Positions 1-11,298 of a stretch of DNA of 64,000 nucleotides are shown piece after piece (positions within the stretch are counted from its first letter, which is position 1; every line of letters begins with the position of its first letter). The notes beneath the pieces are model-generated. The model searched no databases. It had not been told where the DNA came from and saw nothing but the letters and a program-made list of their open reading frames with translations. The translations under genes were made by a program, and so were the position numbers. The stretch spans positions 8,062,501-8,126,500 of the forward strand of contig OZ017796.1 of assembly GCA_963969395.1 (NCBI GenBank), read 5' to 3'. The DNA is from Pseudoscleropodium purum. Lineage: Eukaryota > Streptophyta > Bryopsida > Hypnales > Brachytheciaceae.

Positions 1-26
1 GAGCCAGTCGTTGATTTCACTCGCTC

Positions 27-452
27 TTAGCAACAATAGATACACGAATGTAAGCTGTTGGCACCGTGTTTCAATCCGTAAACACGCTTGATCGTTTTCA
101 TGTCTCCGGCAAGATGCCACTCGACAGGGAAATCGCCGATTCTTGGAACATTCAGCAACGGACCCTCTCCTTGTAACTTAATCAAACTGGGGATTTGGGT
201 TTGATCCAATACCCACTTTAAGATCTCGTATGACTCTCGTGGCACTTGAAATGATGCGATAGGCCAAATCTCTCTCTCTGACTGCACAGAAAAATACCGC
301 TCACTATCAATGTCGATGCTGTTATCTAAAGCTCGGTTCATCAACGTGATAGACACCCTTTCCATTTTTTGTGCGTGTATGATCTCTGCTTCGTCAAGTT
401 TGAGTACGAAGATCAAGGGCTTTCCATTCAATTCTGAAACAAGATCAATCAC
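27..452 (-). pseudogene. Transposon-like protein exon with GDMK...GLK...CIYC motif (3' part of a minus-strand gene)
   Basis: This 141-codon open frame reads leftwards and ends in a stop right after a Cys-rich tail. Visible near its C-terminus is a GDMKTIKRVYGLKHG segment followed by CIYCC. I associate that pattern (an acidic Asp, then a short Cys-x-x-Cys) with proteins encoded by repetitive elements in plants and invertebrates, but I cannot name the family. There is no ATG at its 5' end (the frame opens with GTG), and a TTTCAG acceptor lies inside it, so it is probably an internal or last exon of the gene whose upstream exons lie at 1273-2138. The Cys pair next to the stop suggests truncation. 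Function unknown; the open frame itself is certain. Confidence 0.4.
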
Positions 453-1272
453 TAAATTAGAAAATGAACGTAATCAACGTCTGCATGCATGAGAAGAAAA
501 ACTTTTGATGATGGATACCGAGAAATTACTATACTCCCGTGGCTTTGAACGGATGTGGACAAAGTACTTCAATTTTCGCTAACATTTTTTTTTCAATATC
601 GATGAGGTTCCGAACAACAATATGATAGGGCCCTCCTGGCAACTGGCAAACGAGACAACTTACACAAGACACAAAAGACTCTATCATATTTCACATGAAA
701 ACATTTAACTTACAAGCTCTATTAACTGATAGATGTAATACAATAGATCTCCAGTCCCCTCCAGTCCTCCGAAAACGAAGTTGACCAATGTAGAAGCAGT
801 TTGCGTCCCTACAGCACTCGAGACTTGACTGGGAAAGGGACTCAGACTTGGGAACGAAACTGGCTGGCACTGAACCACTCTAGCCAGAGTTGGAACTTAT
901 TAACTTAAGCTTATTAACTTATCATAGTGTTGTTCCGAAGAGCCTCCGAATCCGAATGGTTCCCTAGGAAAGAGAGCAGCAAGACAAGGCTGCAACCAGC
1001 TCCTCCCCAGTTCTCTTAGCTAGTCTCAAGTACAAAGGGCAGCAGATCAGGCATGGGAACAGAAGGGAAGGAATCGAATCGAATCTCAGTGGTGATATGA
1101 AGATATGAAGTTCACAAGAGATATGAGTCCAAGCGACGGACTGCAAACAGAGCATATTCACTAACTCACTGACAGGAAGGTCTTTTCAAGTAGCTTTGAA
1201 TTGTAAATGGATCGATTCATGTAAAGAGTTACGATTACAAAAAAATTGAGAAAAAATAGGTTTGGCGGTTAC
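453..1272. other. Gap between exons of the minus-strand gene; no clear coding sequence
   Basis: This stretch separates the two exon blocks of the presumed minus-strand gene. The donor at 1272/1271 and the reading frame at 452 are not in a compatible phase if joined directly, so at least one more short exon may lie here. A 65-codon frame at 964-1161 has no recognisable content. Confidence 0.35.
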
Positions 1273-2138
1273 CTGATGGCGTTATCCCATACAGCTCCAC
1301 CATACAGCTCCACCATAGTACGTTGCACTTGTTCAATATCAACAAAGATTGAGTTCATTTCGTTGAGTGAAACCCTCACAAGATCCGTAGACTTTGATTT
1401 TGGCATCTTATCCAAATAGAAATTTGCCATGCGGATGCCGACTGCACTCAATTTTGAAGTCTCGCACATTGATACTACTTCCGTCTCTGAGAGTAATGAG
1501 GCCAGGACTTTACCGGTTCCAGTTTGCATTGTTTTATCACCACGCAAACGTTTTCGTGATCCAGTTTCTTGGTTTATAGTTTGAATGAGACTTGATGTTG
1601 TTGGGGCAATGACAAATCGCAATGATCTCAGCCTGCGCTTTATTTGACCTCTAGTCGGTGCTAAACAAGATAAATCCTTCCTTAGGCGAATGGTGGTGCG
1701 GTATCCGTAAGGCGACTTTTTTAGATTCTACAATCGCAGCTCTCTCTCCGCCTCAAAGGTATTAGTCACTCTTTTTAAATTAGATTTAATCGACCTGATT
1801 TTACCCTCATACCTCTCACGTAAGGCTTCAATCTCAATCCAGTAGTGGATTTCTAACTGCAAAGAATTTTCTTCGTTTTGGCTTGACCAGACGTTCATGC
1901 GGCGCAAATACTCCTCAAATTCAGCATTTAAGCGTTGGCATTCTAGTTTTACAGATTGGACTTGGCTCTTGAGTAACTCACTGGTTGCTAAAGTTTGTTG
2001 GTTTTCTTCTTCAACAATTTGTCTAGTGTGTAACTCATCGGTACCGATTTGAAGTAGTCGATTCTTCTCTTCAATGTTTTTTGTCAAAAACCTTACGCTC
2101 TCTTGCAGACTACTAATTTCTCGCTCTGCTTCATCCAA
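1273..2138 (-). CDS. Coiled-coil protein, two exons joined in phase by a 99-bp intron (5' partial)
   Basis: Exon A (2138 to 1732) encodes about 135 residues of strongly heptad-like, Glu/Leu/Gln-rich sequence, predicted coiled coil almost throughout. It ends at a GT donor (1731-1730). An AG acceptor at 1634-1633 opens exon B (1632 to 1273); the two exons join in one frame, and exon B ends at a CAG|GTAACC donor. Exon B encodes about 120 residues with a basic patch (RKRLRGDK) that may be a nuclear signal. A 13-bp direct duplication (TGGTGGAGCTGTA) lies near its 3' end. No ATG was found at the 5' end of exon A, so the gene is incomplete or starts further right. With the motif at 27-452 it looks like a gene of a decayed mobile element, but a host gene is not excluded. 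Confidence 0.4.
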
Positions 2139-4050
2139 TCAAAACTTGAGTGTACTATCGCTACATGCAGACAAACTCTAAACGTATCCTCGGAGCCCTC
2201 GTTTGCCTTCTCCAACAAATTCAAACAAGTCACTTACATTGCAGAAGCTTGGGCGTTTTTTTGAGCTAGGGTGATGAGGATATATAGATCCGTCAATCCA
2301 TACGTCAACGTTTGTTGCACCACTCTGGCGCAATCTAGGAAATTCAGATTTGGGATTCCAAGCACAATATGGATATCACTTCCCGGACTATCCAGACTTT
2401 AGAAAAACGTCCTTCCAGAAATGAAAACAATATTGGAAAATTACAAAATTACATGGTGTTATGGAAGGCATGTTGGTACACCACAATCATGTTCTATATA
2501 GGTCAAATTCCAAAATTGAATTTTCTCCTAATTTCACATATTCAGCACCTGATTGCATTATAATAGTGAAAGGATTATGTATTTAAGTTTTTATTATTAA
2601 AATAACTAAGCATGCATCTTAGTAAGTTTGTATTTAAGAATTTCATGTGGTTTTAAAAAGAAATTGTTATGAAATTGTAGTCCTTTTAAGTTGTGTAAAA
2701 ATTTGTGATTTTGAAAAGTTCCCATAAATAAGGATATATAGTAATACATCAAATTAAGGATTAAAATTGAACATGGATATGACTCAAACATTTTTTTAGC
2801 TAATTATCATGTTTATAAACATTTTTTCTATAAATTGGTATTTGGAATTGTTCCTTTTGCCTCCAATCTGGAATGGAGATAGTTCCAGAATTGACAACAA
2901 AGGAATGAAAAGGAATATCAAAATTATTCAATTTTATTGCTCAATAGTGTTGTGGATGGAATATTACAACTTTCTCATGAATTTGTCATCAAATTCATGT
3001 AAATAAAAAATGTCTAATTTCTAGTACACATTGAATGAGTCAAAAAATGATAATGTTTTGTGGAGACGGTCCTTTTCGGAACCAATATTGTGCACTTGCC
3101 CTTGGGAGTTTGCTCGTGGAGCATGCGACTTCGATTTCTAATTGGAGCATATTTTCTAGCAATAGTTAATATTTTCAATCTTTCTTCCATCATAGGTAGT
3201 GACTAGTGCAGCAGGACAATTCTTTCTCTCGATTATCAAAAAACCAATAAACTTGGAGCCTAAACTAAAAAGAGTTGTAACTTGCTATCCTATTTTGTGA
3301 TTCATCCGTGGATTATCGTACTTTCTCGTATTTTACAAAGTAATTCTGAACAAAACACTAAAGCCAAGGGAGCAGTGTACACATTTGAGACTGTATCATA
3401 AGCCAGTTGAAAGCCCCTCTGAATTCTCTACTCACTCAGCACATTCTGAATTGCACCAACAGAATTCAGTATCCAAATCTAAATAAAAAAACAAAATACT
3501 TCAAAACGCATGATCAAAACTTGAACAAACGAGAAAATAGGGAGTTAGAAACAAAGCAAAAAATCAGGGAGTCAGAGAAGCCCCCCCGAGAGAAGCGCGC
3601 AATAGGAGGGTGACACGTAGGAGGGAATTTTGGGAGGGAAGGAACTGTCGTTTTCTTTACAGGGACAACGCGGGCTCCAGCATCAGTTGCCCGAGTTTGA
3701 ACTTTCCATAACTGCCGCCCGATGAAGTACACCTGAGCCACTGATGTGATTTGGACTTTGCCGCGTCAGGCTTTGAAGTTCAAGCAAGGGCGGCCGCTTT
3801 TTGGCCCGACTTTGTTTCTAATGGCACGGGCTCACTTTGCTTCCCAATTATTAGATTCATCGATCCACCCCGACGCACTTGAATCCTCTCTTGCACCTCT
3901 CGAGCTAGGTAGATCTCCACTTTCTCATTCTAGCAGAGCCATCGCTCAACAGTCAGCACAAGCTAGCTGGGCCATTAATTTTCTCTGAATTGCCATCCTG
4001 CTTCGATCACAGAATTGTACAGTAGTGTTGCCAACAGGAATAATTTTGTG
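2139..4050. other. AT-rich non-coding stretch
   Basis: No open frame here shows a domain or codon pattern I can support. Base composition is AT-rich to about 3.57 kb and then becomes mixed. No terminal repeats or target duplications were recognised. Confidence 0.5.
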
Positions 4051-4373
4051 TCACTGAATTTCCTCTGCTCGGCACTCTGTTCCCTCGTCCCTAGAGCAGA
4101 ATCGATTCATCTGGAAAACTTGTGATCGATAAATCCATGAGTCAGGGAAACGAGGATTTTTACAATCTTCGTGTGCAATGACAGAGTCGGTGGATTGAAG
4201 GGATCGATCGACATGGCGGTGTTGCGCTTCGAATGCATGTGGGCTGATGAAGTCGATGATATTGCTGTTGCTGCCGGGAGCGAGTACACAGATCACCAGC
4301 AATTGCACCACGGCGGCCAACACGTTGGCTCCCTTCCTTACGTACGTCACGGGCACAAACGCCACCGCCAACC
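4051..4373 (-). CDS. Candidate first or second exon of a small secreted protein
   Basis: Reading leftwards from a possible AG acceptor at about 4374, the frame gives roughly 15 residues, then a hydrophobic run (VLAAVVQLLVICVLA) that looks like a signal peptide or membrane anchor, then a polar segment with few repeats. The frame has no ATG (it opens at TTG), so an upstream exon would be needed. Possible internal GT donors occur after HED, and the frame stops at 4051. The opposite strand is also open over 4171-4500, so strand choice is not certain. I do not recognise the family. Confidence 0.2.
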
Positions 4374-4499
4374 TGCTTTAATTTGCTGCTCCGCCATCGT
4401 CATCCTCAGCACCAACAATCCCGACTGCTTGTGCCAAGTGGTAGTCCAGGTGATATGTTCTCCTGGGAGCTTAATTTCTTATAATGTATTAAGGCTTTG

Positions 4500-5207
4500 A
4501 CTTCCAAAGATTGAATGAGTCGCATTACCTCAAAATTGTGTGAATGCGCTGGTAAAGACATCGATGAACAATAGAAATAACTATTATATAGATGAAGTTC
4601 AACAAAGTTTATAATAGTTTCAATAAACTTTTGTGCCATTTTGATCAGAAATTTGTTGAAAACCTTTGCTATGGATTTTTTCCCATTGGGTTTTACCATG
4701 AGAACGGATTGATAAAGGTGTTGTACTCTTTTTTCTTTGTCTGTGGTATTGTCCTTAACTATAGTCAAGGTTTTTTAGGATAAGGTTTTAATGAGGCAAC
4801 TTACTAGATTATAGAAATTATAATCCATGACATTCCATAAAATTTTATATAAATGTTATGTCAAGCAAGGAGGAATGTTCTATCAATACGCTCTCCACTT
4901 GTAGTTCATTAAAGTTTACTTTAGTAAAAGGATCCCCTAGACCAATAGTAGAGGAGGAAAATTATTTATAGATTCTCTCTCCTTGGCATATATTTACTTT
5001 ATCTTGAATATATTATGAACGCTTTTCTTCTTGCATACATTGGTTATATAATACTTTGTAGTTTCATTTCATTTACTATTCTCAACATTGTGTTTCTGTT
5101 TTGTGTTTTATTGTTCCACATTTGCTTCAGCTTGTTTGTCTTACCTCCCCCTGTAGGTACCGTTGCTCTCTGTGTTGTTGTGAGTTCTATGCGTTCCAGT
5201 GAGTTCT
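4500..5207. other. AT-rich non-coding stretch upstream of the 5.2-7.2 kb gene
   Basis: T-rich DNA, with no supported gene. It may contain the distal promoter of the gene at 6313-7191, but no convincing TATA box could be placed. Confidence 0.4.
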
Positions 5208-5657
5208 GAGTGTTGGGTGTGTATGCTCATCGCGCATTTGAAGCTACAATTGGGCGCTCTTTGTCTGTGACTTCGCGTCATCCGCTCCGAAACTCCACGC
5301 TGCATCCGCTCGGAAATCCCCGGCTGTGAGTTTACTGCCTTCGAGCATTCCTATCCTGTCTCTTCCCAACATTGCTTGTATGAGTTTTTTATTGCTCAAA
5401 GTTTTCAAGAGTTTGCTATCTCTGTTTTCTCTCGATATTTTGCGGACACGTTTTTACTTGTTACAAACCTTGATCAAGAAGTTGGTGCTGTGTAGGTGTT
5501 GGATCGCGCATCTCTAAGGGAGAAGCTACAATCGGGCGCTCTTCTTCTGTGACTTCGCGTCATCCGCTACGAAACCCCACGCTCCATCCGCTCCGAAACT
5601 CGATCCACGTTGCATCCGCTCGGAAATCCCAACTGCATCGGCTGTGAGTTTACTGCT
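5208..5657 (+). repeat. Direct duplication carrying five CATCCGCTCSGAAA motifs
   Basis: A unit of about 125 bp at roughly 5214-5339 recurs at about 5495-5657. Both copies contain GACTTCGCGTCATCCGCT and end with GCTGTGAGTTTACTGC. Within the copies the short motif CATCCGCT(C/A)(C/G)GAAA occurs twice in the first and three times in the second; the second copy has gained about 25 bp by an extra motif unit. The duplication lies in the leader region of the downstream gene and stands out from the AT-rich surroundings by its CpG content. Confidence 0.75.
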
Positions 5658-6312
5658 GTAAGTCTTCTCCTGGACTGGCAGCTTCGTCGGAGCGCCGAAC
5701 ATTCTGACTCCTGAGGAGGTAAGCTTGTGTCGAGGTTTCGAATTGGGTTGTGTGACTCTGTGTCGCGACTGTGAATGGCGCTGTTGGTGGTACGGGAAGG
5801 GTTATGGTAATGTGGGGTGGTTTGGGGTGGAGCGTGAAGGTGACTGAGACCTCGAGAGTTGGGGTTATCTGGGGGTGGGAGTGACGCTAGTTGTACGTTT
5901 CTGCCATTTTTTTTACTTTTTGTGGTTTTGTAGTTTTGTGGCTTTTGGGTCTTGCCGCGGGTTTCTCCGTGCTTTTTGGAAGAGACTGCTGGGAAATTTG
6001 GCTTGACTAGGGTGTGGGTGCTTCACCGGGTGTCTACTGATTAAGGAAGAGGTGGTGCACGGTAGCGAGGGTTCAGGGTTGAATGTTGTTGGCACGGAGA
6101 AGTAAGAAGCTATTCGTGTTGCATTGGGAGTTCTCGTGTGTTCATTCGCTTTGGGTGTTCTGGGGTGAGGTTTCGAATTGGTTTGGCTGAGTCGGAAGCT
6201 ACCCCAACTCCTTTTCGTCGAGACTCAATTTTGTGACTCAAAGTTTTCAAGACTTTGCTGATATTTTGCTAACATGTTTTTGTCTGCTGTGCTTGTGTAG
6301 GTGTTGGGAGTT
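5395..6312 (+). repeat. Duplicated splice-acceptor segment in the leader
   Basis: The segment at about 5395-5505 (starting CTCAAAGTTTTCAAGA, with GATATTTTGC and ending TGTGTAGGTGTTGG) recurs in shortened form at about 6237-6310. Both copies end in a pyrimidine-rich tract plus TGTGTAG, a plausible 3' splice site. The leader may therefore have two duplicated acceptors. Confidence 0.6.
5719..6300 (+). other. Predicted 5'-UTR intron
   Basis: A GAG|GTAAGC donor at 5719 and a TGTGTAG acceptor ending at 6300 bracket 582 bp that carry no open frame of note. The first ATG of the gene lies 12 bases beyond the acceptor, so splicing would place the start codon near the beginning of the next exon. Confidence 0.45.
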
Positions 6313-7191
6313 ATGGCTTTGCAACTCAACCATGTGTATCTTGTAGGAGTAGTCATTCCGTCTGTTCTAAACGATCCTTCTCCAGCAAAGACTGCCCCTA
6401 TCCTGGGTCCTTTGCAGACAGTGGACGTGGGGGCATCCACAAACTCTAAACGGGTTCGAAGGCACTTCTGTGTGATTTTGCAGTACGATCCTGCAACGAG
6501 GATTGGCGTGATGCTGCTGGGGACATCACGGCCACGGCAGCCACATCAGTTTGTCCCTTGTCAGGGTACATTGCATCTTCGGCATCAGCCTAGGCATGAG
6601 GTTTGCTTGAGTCCTCCTGGTGGATTGTTGAGTACAGGGTACTTTAACTTCTCCCATGCCTTTCGGGCAACCATAATCATGCAAGGAGATGCAATCTTGT
6701 CAGTTTTGCCTCCTCAAGCCTTTTTGGCAGAGAATTTTTCTGATGGAACTAACATCGACGTGTTTTTGAACCCTTCCGAAGTGGAAGCTCTAAAATACTT
6801 GCATGGCAAGTACTGGGAGGGTCAGCGGTATGACAAGGATGGATTTCCAATCTTTGGAGGTGAGGTACTAGGAGGTGACGGGGGTTCAGGAGGCTCGGCA
6901 AGAGGCGGGGCTGCAGGAGGAGGGGATGAGGGTGCACGAGGAGGAGGATCTGCTTTGTATTTCCGCCCCATAGGAGCTGATGGTACAATCTCTCTACCAC
7001 ATCCTCCTACTGGAGAAGGAGGATCTGGGGCTGAGCGGCTAGCAAGAGCATTATTGGAAGAAGATGAGCGGATGGCTCAATTGGATTTGCTTGCAGGGGC
7101 AGGGGAGCATTTCAACCTTGTTTTGCCACAGGTATTTGCTTTTGTGGAGCCACTTACCGTGAAGGCGCTTGAACTTGTAGATTCATTGTAG
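6313..7191 (+). CDS. Unrecognised 292-residue protein with Gly-rich linker
   Basis: A single intact frame from an ATG 12 bases after a good splice acceptor. Residues 1-180 look like a compact globular domain, with alternating hydrophobic stretches (HVYLVGVVIPSVL, HFCVILQYDPATRIGVMLLG) and a conserved-looking LSPPGG turn. Residues about 183-220 are a Gly/Ala-rich linker. The C-terminal 60 residues are mixed helical sequence without a motif I know. GC content and codon use are higher than in the flanking DNA, which supports real coding. The beta-rich core faintly recalls PemK/MazF-like folds, but this is only an impression. No neighbour suggests a function. It could be a lineage-specific host gene or a gene carried by a transposon; the duplicated leader fits either. 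Confidence 0.55.
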   Translation: MALQLNHVYLVGVVIPSVLNDPSPAKTAPILGPLQTVDVGASTNSKRVRRHFCVILQYDPATRIGVMLLGTSRPRQPHQFVPCQGTLHLRHQPRHEVCLSPPGGLLSTGYFNFSHAFRATIIMQGDAILSVLPPQAFLAENFSDGTNIDVFLNPSEVEALKYLHGKYWEGQRYDKDGFPIFGGEVLGGDGGSGGSARGGAAGGGDEGARGGGSALYFRPIGADGTISLPHPPTGEGGSGAERLARALLEEDERMAQLDLLAGAGEHFNLVLPQVFAFVEPLTVKALELVDSL

Positions 7192-8559
7192 GAGCAGTGT
7201 TGGGGTAGCTTGGAGCTTGCTTGTTTTTAAATTAGGATTTTTGAATAGGGGTGAGTACGAACCAAATCTGTTGTGATAACACTTTCAGCAACAAGTGTAA
7301 TATTTGGTATCGTTTATATTGCTCAGAGGTACGCGTAGGCACTGGAAAGGAATCGACATACTGTACTTTTCGAACGAGTTGACAGTGCTAGCTAGATGAA
7401 TGCATCATATCCAAGCCCGATTATCATAAATCTGGTTGTTGGCAGTGCATGCTAGATCGAATGTATCATATCCAAGCATGAATCCGGTTGTTGAATCTAG
7501 CGCGACGAAAGTTCTAATTGTCGGTTGCAGTAGCCCCATGATGCAAATTCCATCAGGAGGTTGGAATACCGGTACGGTCGGCAATCTAGCTGGCTCTTCT
7601 TTTCGATCGAGCACCACCAATATTAATTTCCAGCTAGCAACTGGATCCATTCGATCGGCAAACATCGATTACTTGTGACTTACGAGCATCCTTAATCGAA
7701 CCCTGTACGATTGACCTCTAAAGCTGAAGGAACACCTTTAATGGCGAAGATTCTCTACACCAGCAATATTGCAGAGAATGTCCACCATGATTGCTCTGCT
7801 TCACAGGATGTTTCACTTTACCTGACAGTGTGTCAACTAGAGCATTTTCTCACACGGGATTGCAACTTTATTTGAGACCATGGGAGGTTTGGGTGTATTT
7901 CCGTGTAATCGCGTGGGAAATTCATATGCATGCCCTTGTTATCACACTAAGAATTTAGTTGAATTCCTGTCTCACTTTCCCGTGCATAAGACTTCTCCTG
8001 TGCAGGGAAAAGTGTAGAGGGTGGCATGCATTGAGGATGTTTCTGTCTGCGATTGGAGTCAACTTTCTGAAGGTTACAAGTGAATTTCTGAGTGAGAAAA
8101 TCTTATCAAACCAGAAAATCGTGTTTCAATACTGAGTCACCGATATTTCCAGCTGGACGGAGCGAGACAGGTTTCTGACTTGAATTGGAGTCAGATCGTC
8201 AGTGAAACTGCATGCAGGTGCTGGTCTAGCTTCCAGGAACTTCCCGACAGAAGCAAGCCAGGTGAACACTGAACAGGTTCTGTGCACTCCATGACTTCGT
8301 ATTAACTTCCGATTCATCACAAATTTTAAACGGTCTATCATTGGTTAAATTATCAAACACTCAGCATCGGTCGTCATTGTGACGCATGTTCAACTGTCGA
8401 CTTGTGATCTCAGCTGTGACGTCTACGTTCAGCTGTGATTAATTCTAGATTAAAATTCCAACACGGGATTATCTTTAGTTAGCCTTTTTCATTTGTTTCA
8501 GAAAAACACACAAAAAACAACAACACGGTGGAAATGTTGAGAGAGTTTTCTCAATCATT
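7192..8559. other. 3' flank and intergenic stretch with a 61-bp tandem duplication
   Basis: Presumed 3' UTR of the preceding gene, then intergenic DNA. At about 7389-7416 and 7450-7477 the segment GCTAGAT...ATCATATCCAAGC occurs twice, about 61 bp apart, followed each time by CGGTTGTTG or CTGGTTGTTG. Nothing else is supported. Confidence 0.45.
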
Positions 8560-9640
8560 TCCTCCTCCGTAATAAGGTGACCACACAATTGCAGTTGGGA
8601 TATAATACGGTATAACTCATTATTGAAAGAAACAAGTGTTGGAAAATCCAACACTCATAAATGAGTTCAATCACTAAGGGCTCTAGGAAGAAAGATGGAC
8701 TTTTGATGATCAAATTGAGATTTGAGCTTGTGCTAAAGCCCATTAGGGTTTTCAAGTTCTAAATACTAATGTTGTAAAGAAGGAAGTAGATGATGAAGGA
8801 GCAAAAGCAATGCTTTGTAAGAACTAGTAGTGAAAATTGATGTACTTATAATAAAGAGCCCGTTAAACATTATACATTGAGATAACTATTCTGCAAATAT
8901 ATACATTTTTGTAGTCTTCACCTATAGCAAGTAATTGCTCCCATCAGCTATTAGTTGTAGAAATAGAAGTGGTTGAAGTCTTGGTGTCTCAATATTATTA
9001 GTAGCCACCAAGATCACCATAGATGTAGGAACAGATGGTGTTGAAGTACTCATGGTGGAAAAAAGAAAAGATGGCAAGAGGAAGGTGGAAGCCAAAAGGC
9101 GGAAAAAGGAATAGAAAGAAAAAATATATAAACAATCACAAGTTCAAAATTTTTTTTTTAAAAACACTAAATATCAAAAACATAAGAAAGTGTGTTGATA
9201 ACATGTTGAGAATAGAAAACTAGACAAAACTATATAATATCATTAAGCCAAAGATTACAAGTAGAAAGTAATATATTAACCAAAGAAGTATCAAATATAT
9301 ACTAGAAAGAGAAGGTGAGTCTTCTCTTATAGGTTCAAGGAAATTAAATATAATCCCTAAGTATCTGTAGAACTAAAGTAAACTATAGTGGAGAGCATAT
9401 TAATAGAGGGTATATCTTCACAACTTCAAAAGCAATGATACTTTTAAACCCGAAAATGTAGAGGTTAACCTTGGAATGTCTGGACTCATTGGCGAAGTGC
9501 CAGGAGGTGTGAAAAGTGGTCAAATTTGTAGGAACGCTATGTGAAGCTAGTGAATCTGCGTTTTGGAAGTAATTGTAGGATCTTGAGGTATTAGGGAGAC
9601 CATGTATGCAAATCAAGTTTCAATGTTGTTTTGTGTAATT
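8560..9640 (-). mobile_element. Decayed Copia-type retrotransposon fragment (LTR end, primer site, gag start)
   Basis: Read on the minus strand, the DNA from about 9640 to 9200 resembles a Copia LTR, closing with a TTCTATTCTCAACA-type end at about 9200. A degenerate TGTTATCAAC follows, where intact elements have TGGTATCAGAGC (the initiator-Met primer site). After an A/T-rich leader an ATG at about 9053 opens a frame with Thr/Ser-rich N-terminus and a DGSNYL segment typical of the gag N-terminus of this class, soon broken by stops. No integrase or RT remains. Boundaries are approximate and no target duplication was found. Confidence 0.4.
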
Positions 9641-11060
9641 TGCACACAGATCAAGAGGTTTGACCAGTTCTGAAGAGAGTTTGACTCTCCCTGGCAAGTG
9701 CACTATGTTTCATAGAACTCAATGTAACTATCGCAAAAAAGGTTGGAAAAATAAGACAAAAACCACAATGAAGAGAGCAACTTTCCTAGAGCGTTTTCTC
9801 GAAATAGAATCAGAAAAAAATGCACCAACATGGGTGCTATGGAGCTTGCAATACCCAAGTCTGTGCCAAGCGAGGCTGAATAAAGAATTTTAGTTTGGAT
9901 GCCCTCATCTCAAACACTTGATGTGGGCTACATTGTACAAGCAGCTGATAAACATGCCCTTCTTGACAATATGAATAAACAAAACAAAAACCTCCTAAAC
10001 AAAACAAGCATTTGCATTATAAAACGAGAATTTTTATAGTCCTGAAGAAGTGCCGCATTCCATTTTCTACTATTTTAAAAATGCAAGTGCTGGGTCTGAT
10101 GACATGTGTAATTCTTTTCCCGCTTGCACTTATTGTGCACACTCTCCAAACTGATAAACAATTGTGCACACTTTCCAACATGATAAACAAGCTTGTGTGT
10201 ACCCTTTTTCAAATTGACTTCAATCATTTTAAAAATTCAATGAGAAACTTAGGACGGGTACCCAAACACAGTGGCTTGCTAGTAGTTTCTGGGCCTCCAA
10301 ATTTCCTTTCAAACACATCTGTCACTCTGGGCACTTGAAAATTTCACCCAAATCGTTATATGTTGCACTTCTAAAATTCATACAATACATGCACTCCCAC
10401 TAATTCACATTTCGTCTTTACCAACATATGAAGAACCCCTCCCGCACCTCATAGAAAAATCGGTGGATGAAAAATGTCTATTCTTTGTCGTCTGCAACAA
10501 ATCCTTTCTGCTCATCGTCCAGATTTTGAACATTGGAGCGCTCCATGGTTAAGCCCTTCCATTGTAACGAAAACACATGCACCACCCCCATTTTAGCCCA
10601 GTCCCTAGCCTTAAATCCCAGATAAGGTAGATGGCTGTAAAAGCGACCCTTTAAGGGCTGATCCGGCTTTTTCATAGGTTTGCATGAAAAGAAATATTTT
10701 TAGCTCATTTTTCAGAGAAAGAAAAATGGATACCAAATGTAATACAAGTGGTTTTATAAATGTAATACAAGCATTTTTTTAATTAGTTATGAATTTTCAA
10801 AGATTTCTGCAGTAGTGTACCTATTTGTGACCCATAGGCCTCCCAAAATCTGTCCCTTGCAACTTCTAAAGCGATTTCTGATCCATAGAGGAAATGATTG
10901 GCTCTCGGAATAAAATAAGTAAATTTTTCTTGATTCATTCAATAGCAACAGTGGTCCGTTTAAAAATCAGCTCCCATCCATTTTACAATCAGCTATGGGG
11001 CGGTTGCAAGGAGAGGGTCGCAATTACAGCCTCCTCCATTAAGGCTCTCACCACCCCTCC
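9641..11060. other. Intergenic stretch before HPR1
   Basis: Several short open frames (for example 10478-10675 on the minus strand) show no recognised motif. No terminal repeats were seen. The last few hundred bases probably contain upstream regulatory DNA of the HPR1 locus. Confidence 0.4.
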
Positions 11061-11298
11061 TCGCCTTCTTTATATCCCAGGCACATGTTCCCCGCCACAT
11101 TCATCCCCAAACCCGACGACAAACCGACTTTCATCTCATCTCGTCGTCGTCGTCTAAGCCTCCGTCTCAGCCTTGAGCTTCCTCTACTTCACCAATTCTC
11201 GCTAATTCAGAAGGCTGTTGATTTGGGAGCAGTTGCAATTGAAGAGTGAGCAAGGGAATCGATTTTGGGCGCAATCGTAACTGCAATTTTGTGTAGCG
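11061..11298 (+). promoter_or_regulatory. TATA box and CT-rich 5' UTR of the HPR1 locus
   Basis: A TTTATATC box at about 11068-11076 lies roughly 225 bp upstream of the HPR1 ATG. It is followed by pyrimidine-rich sequence with a CGTCGTCGTCGTC run, typical of plant 5' UTRs. Transcription would start near 11100. Confidence 0.45.

Noticed and set aside
6313..6700. PemK/MazF-like nuclease domain
   Set aside because: Only a loose resemblance in strand pattern; no catalytic residues can be assigned.
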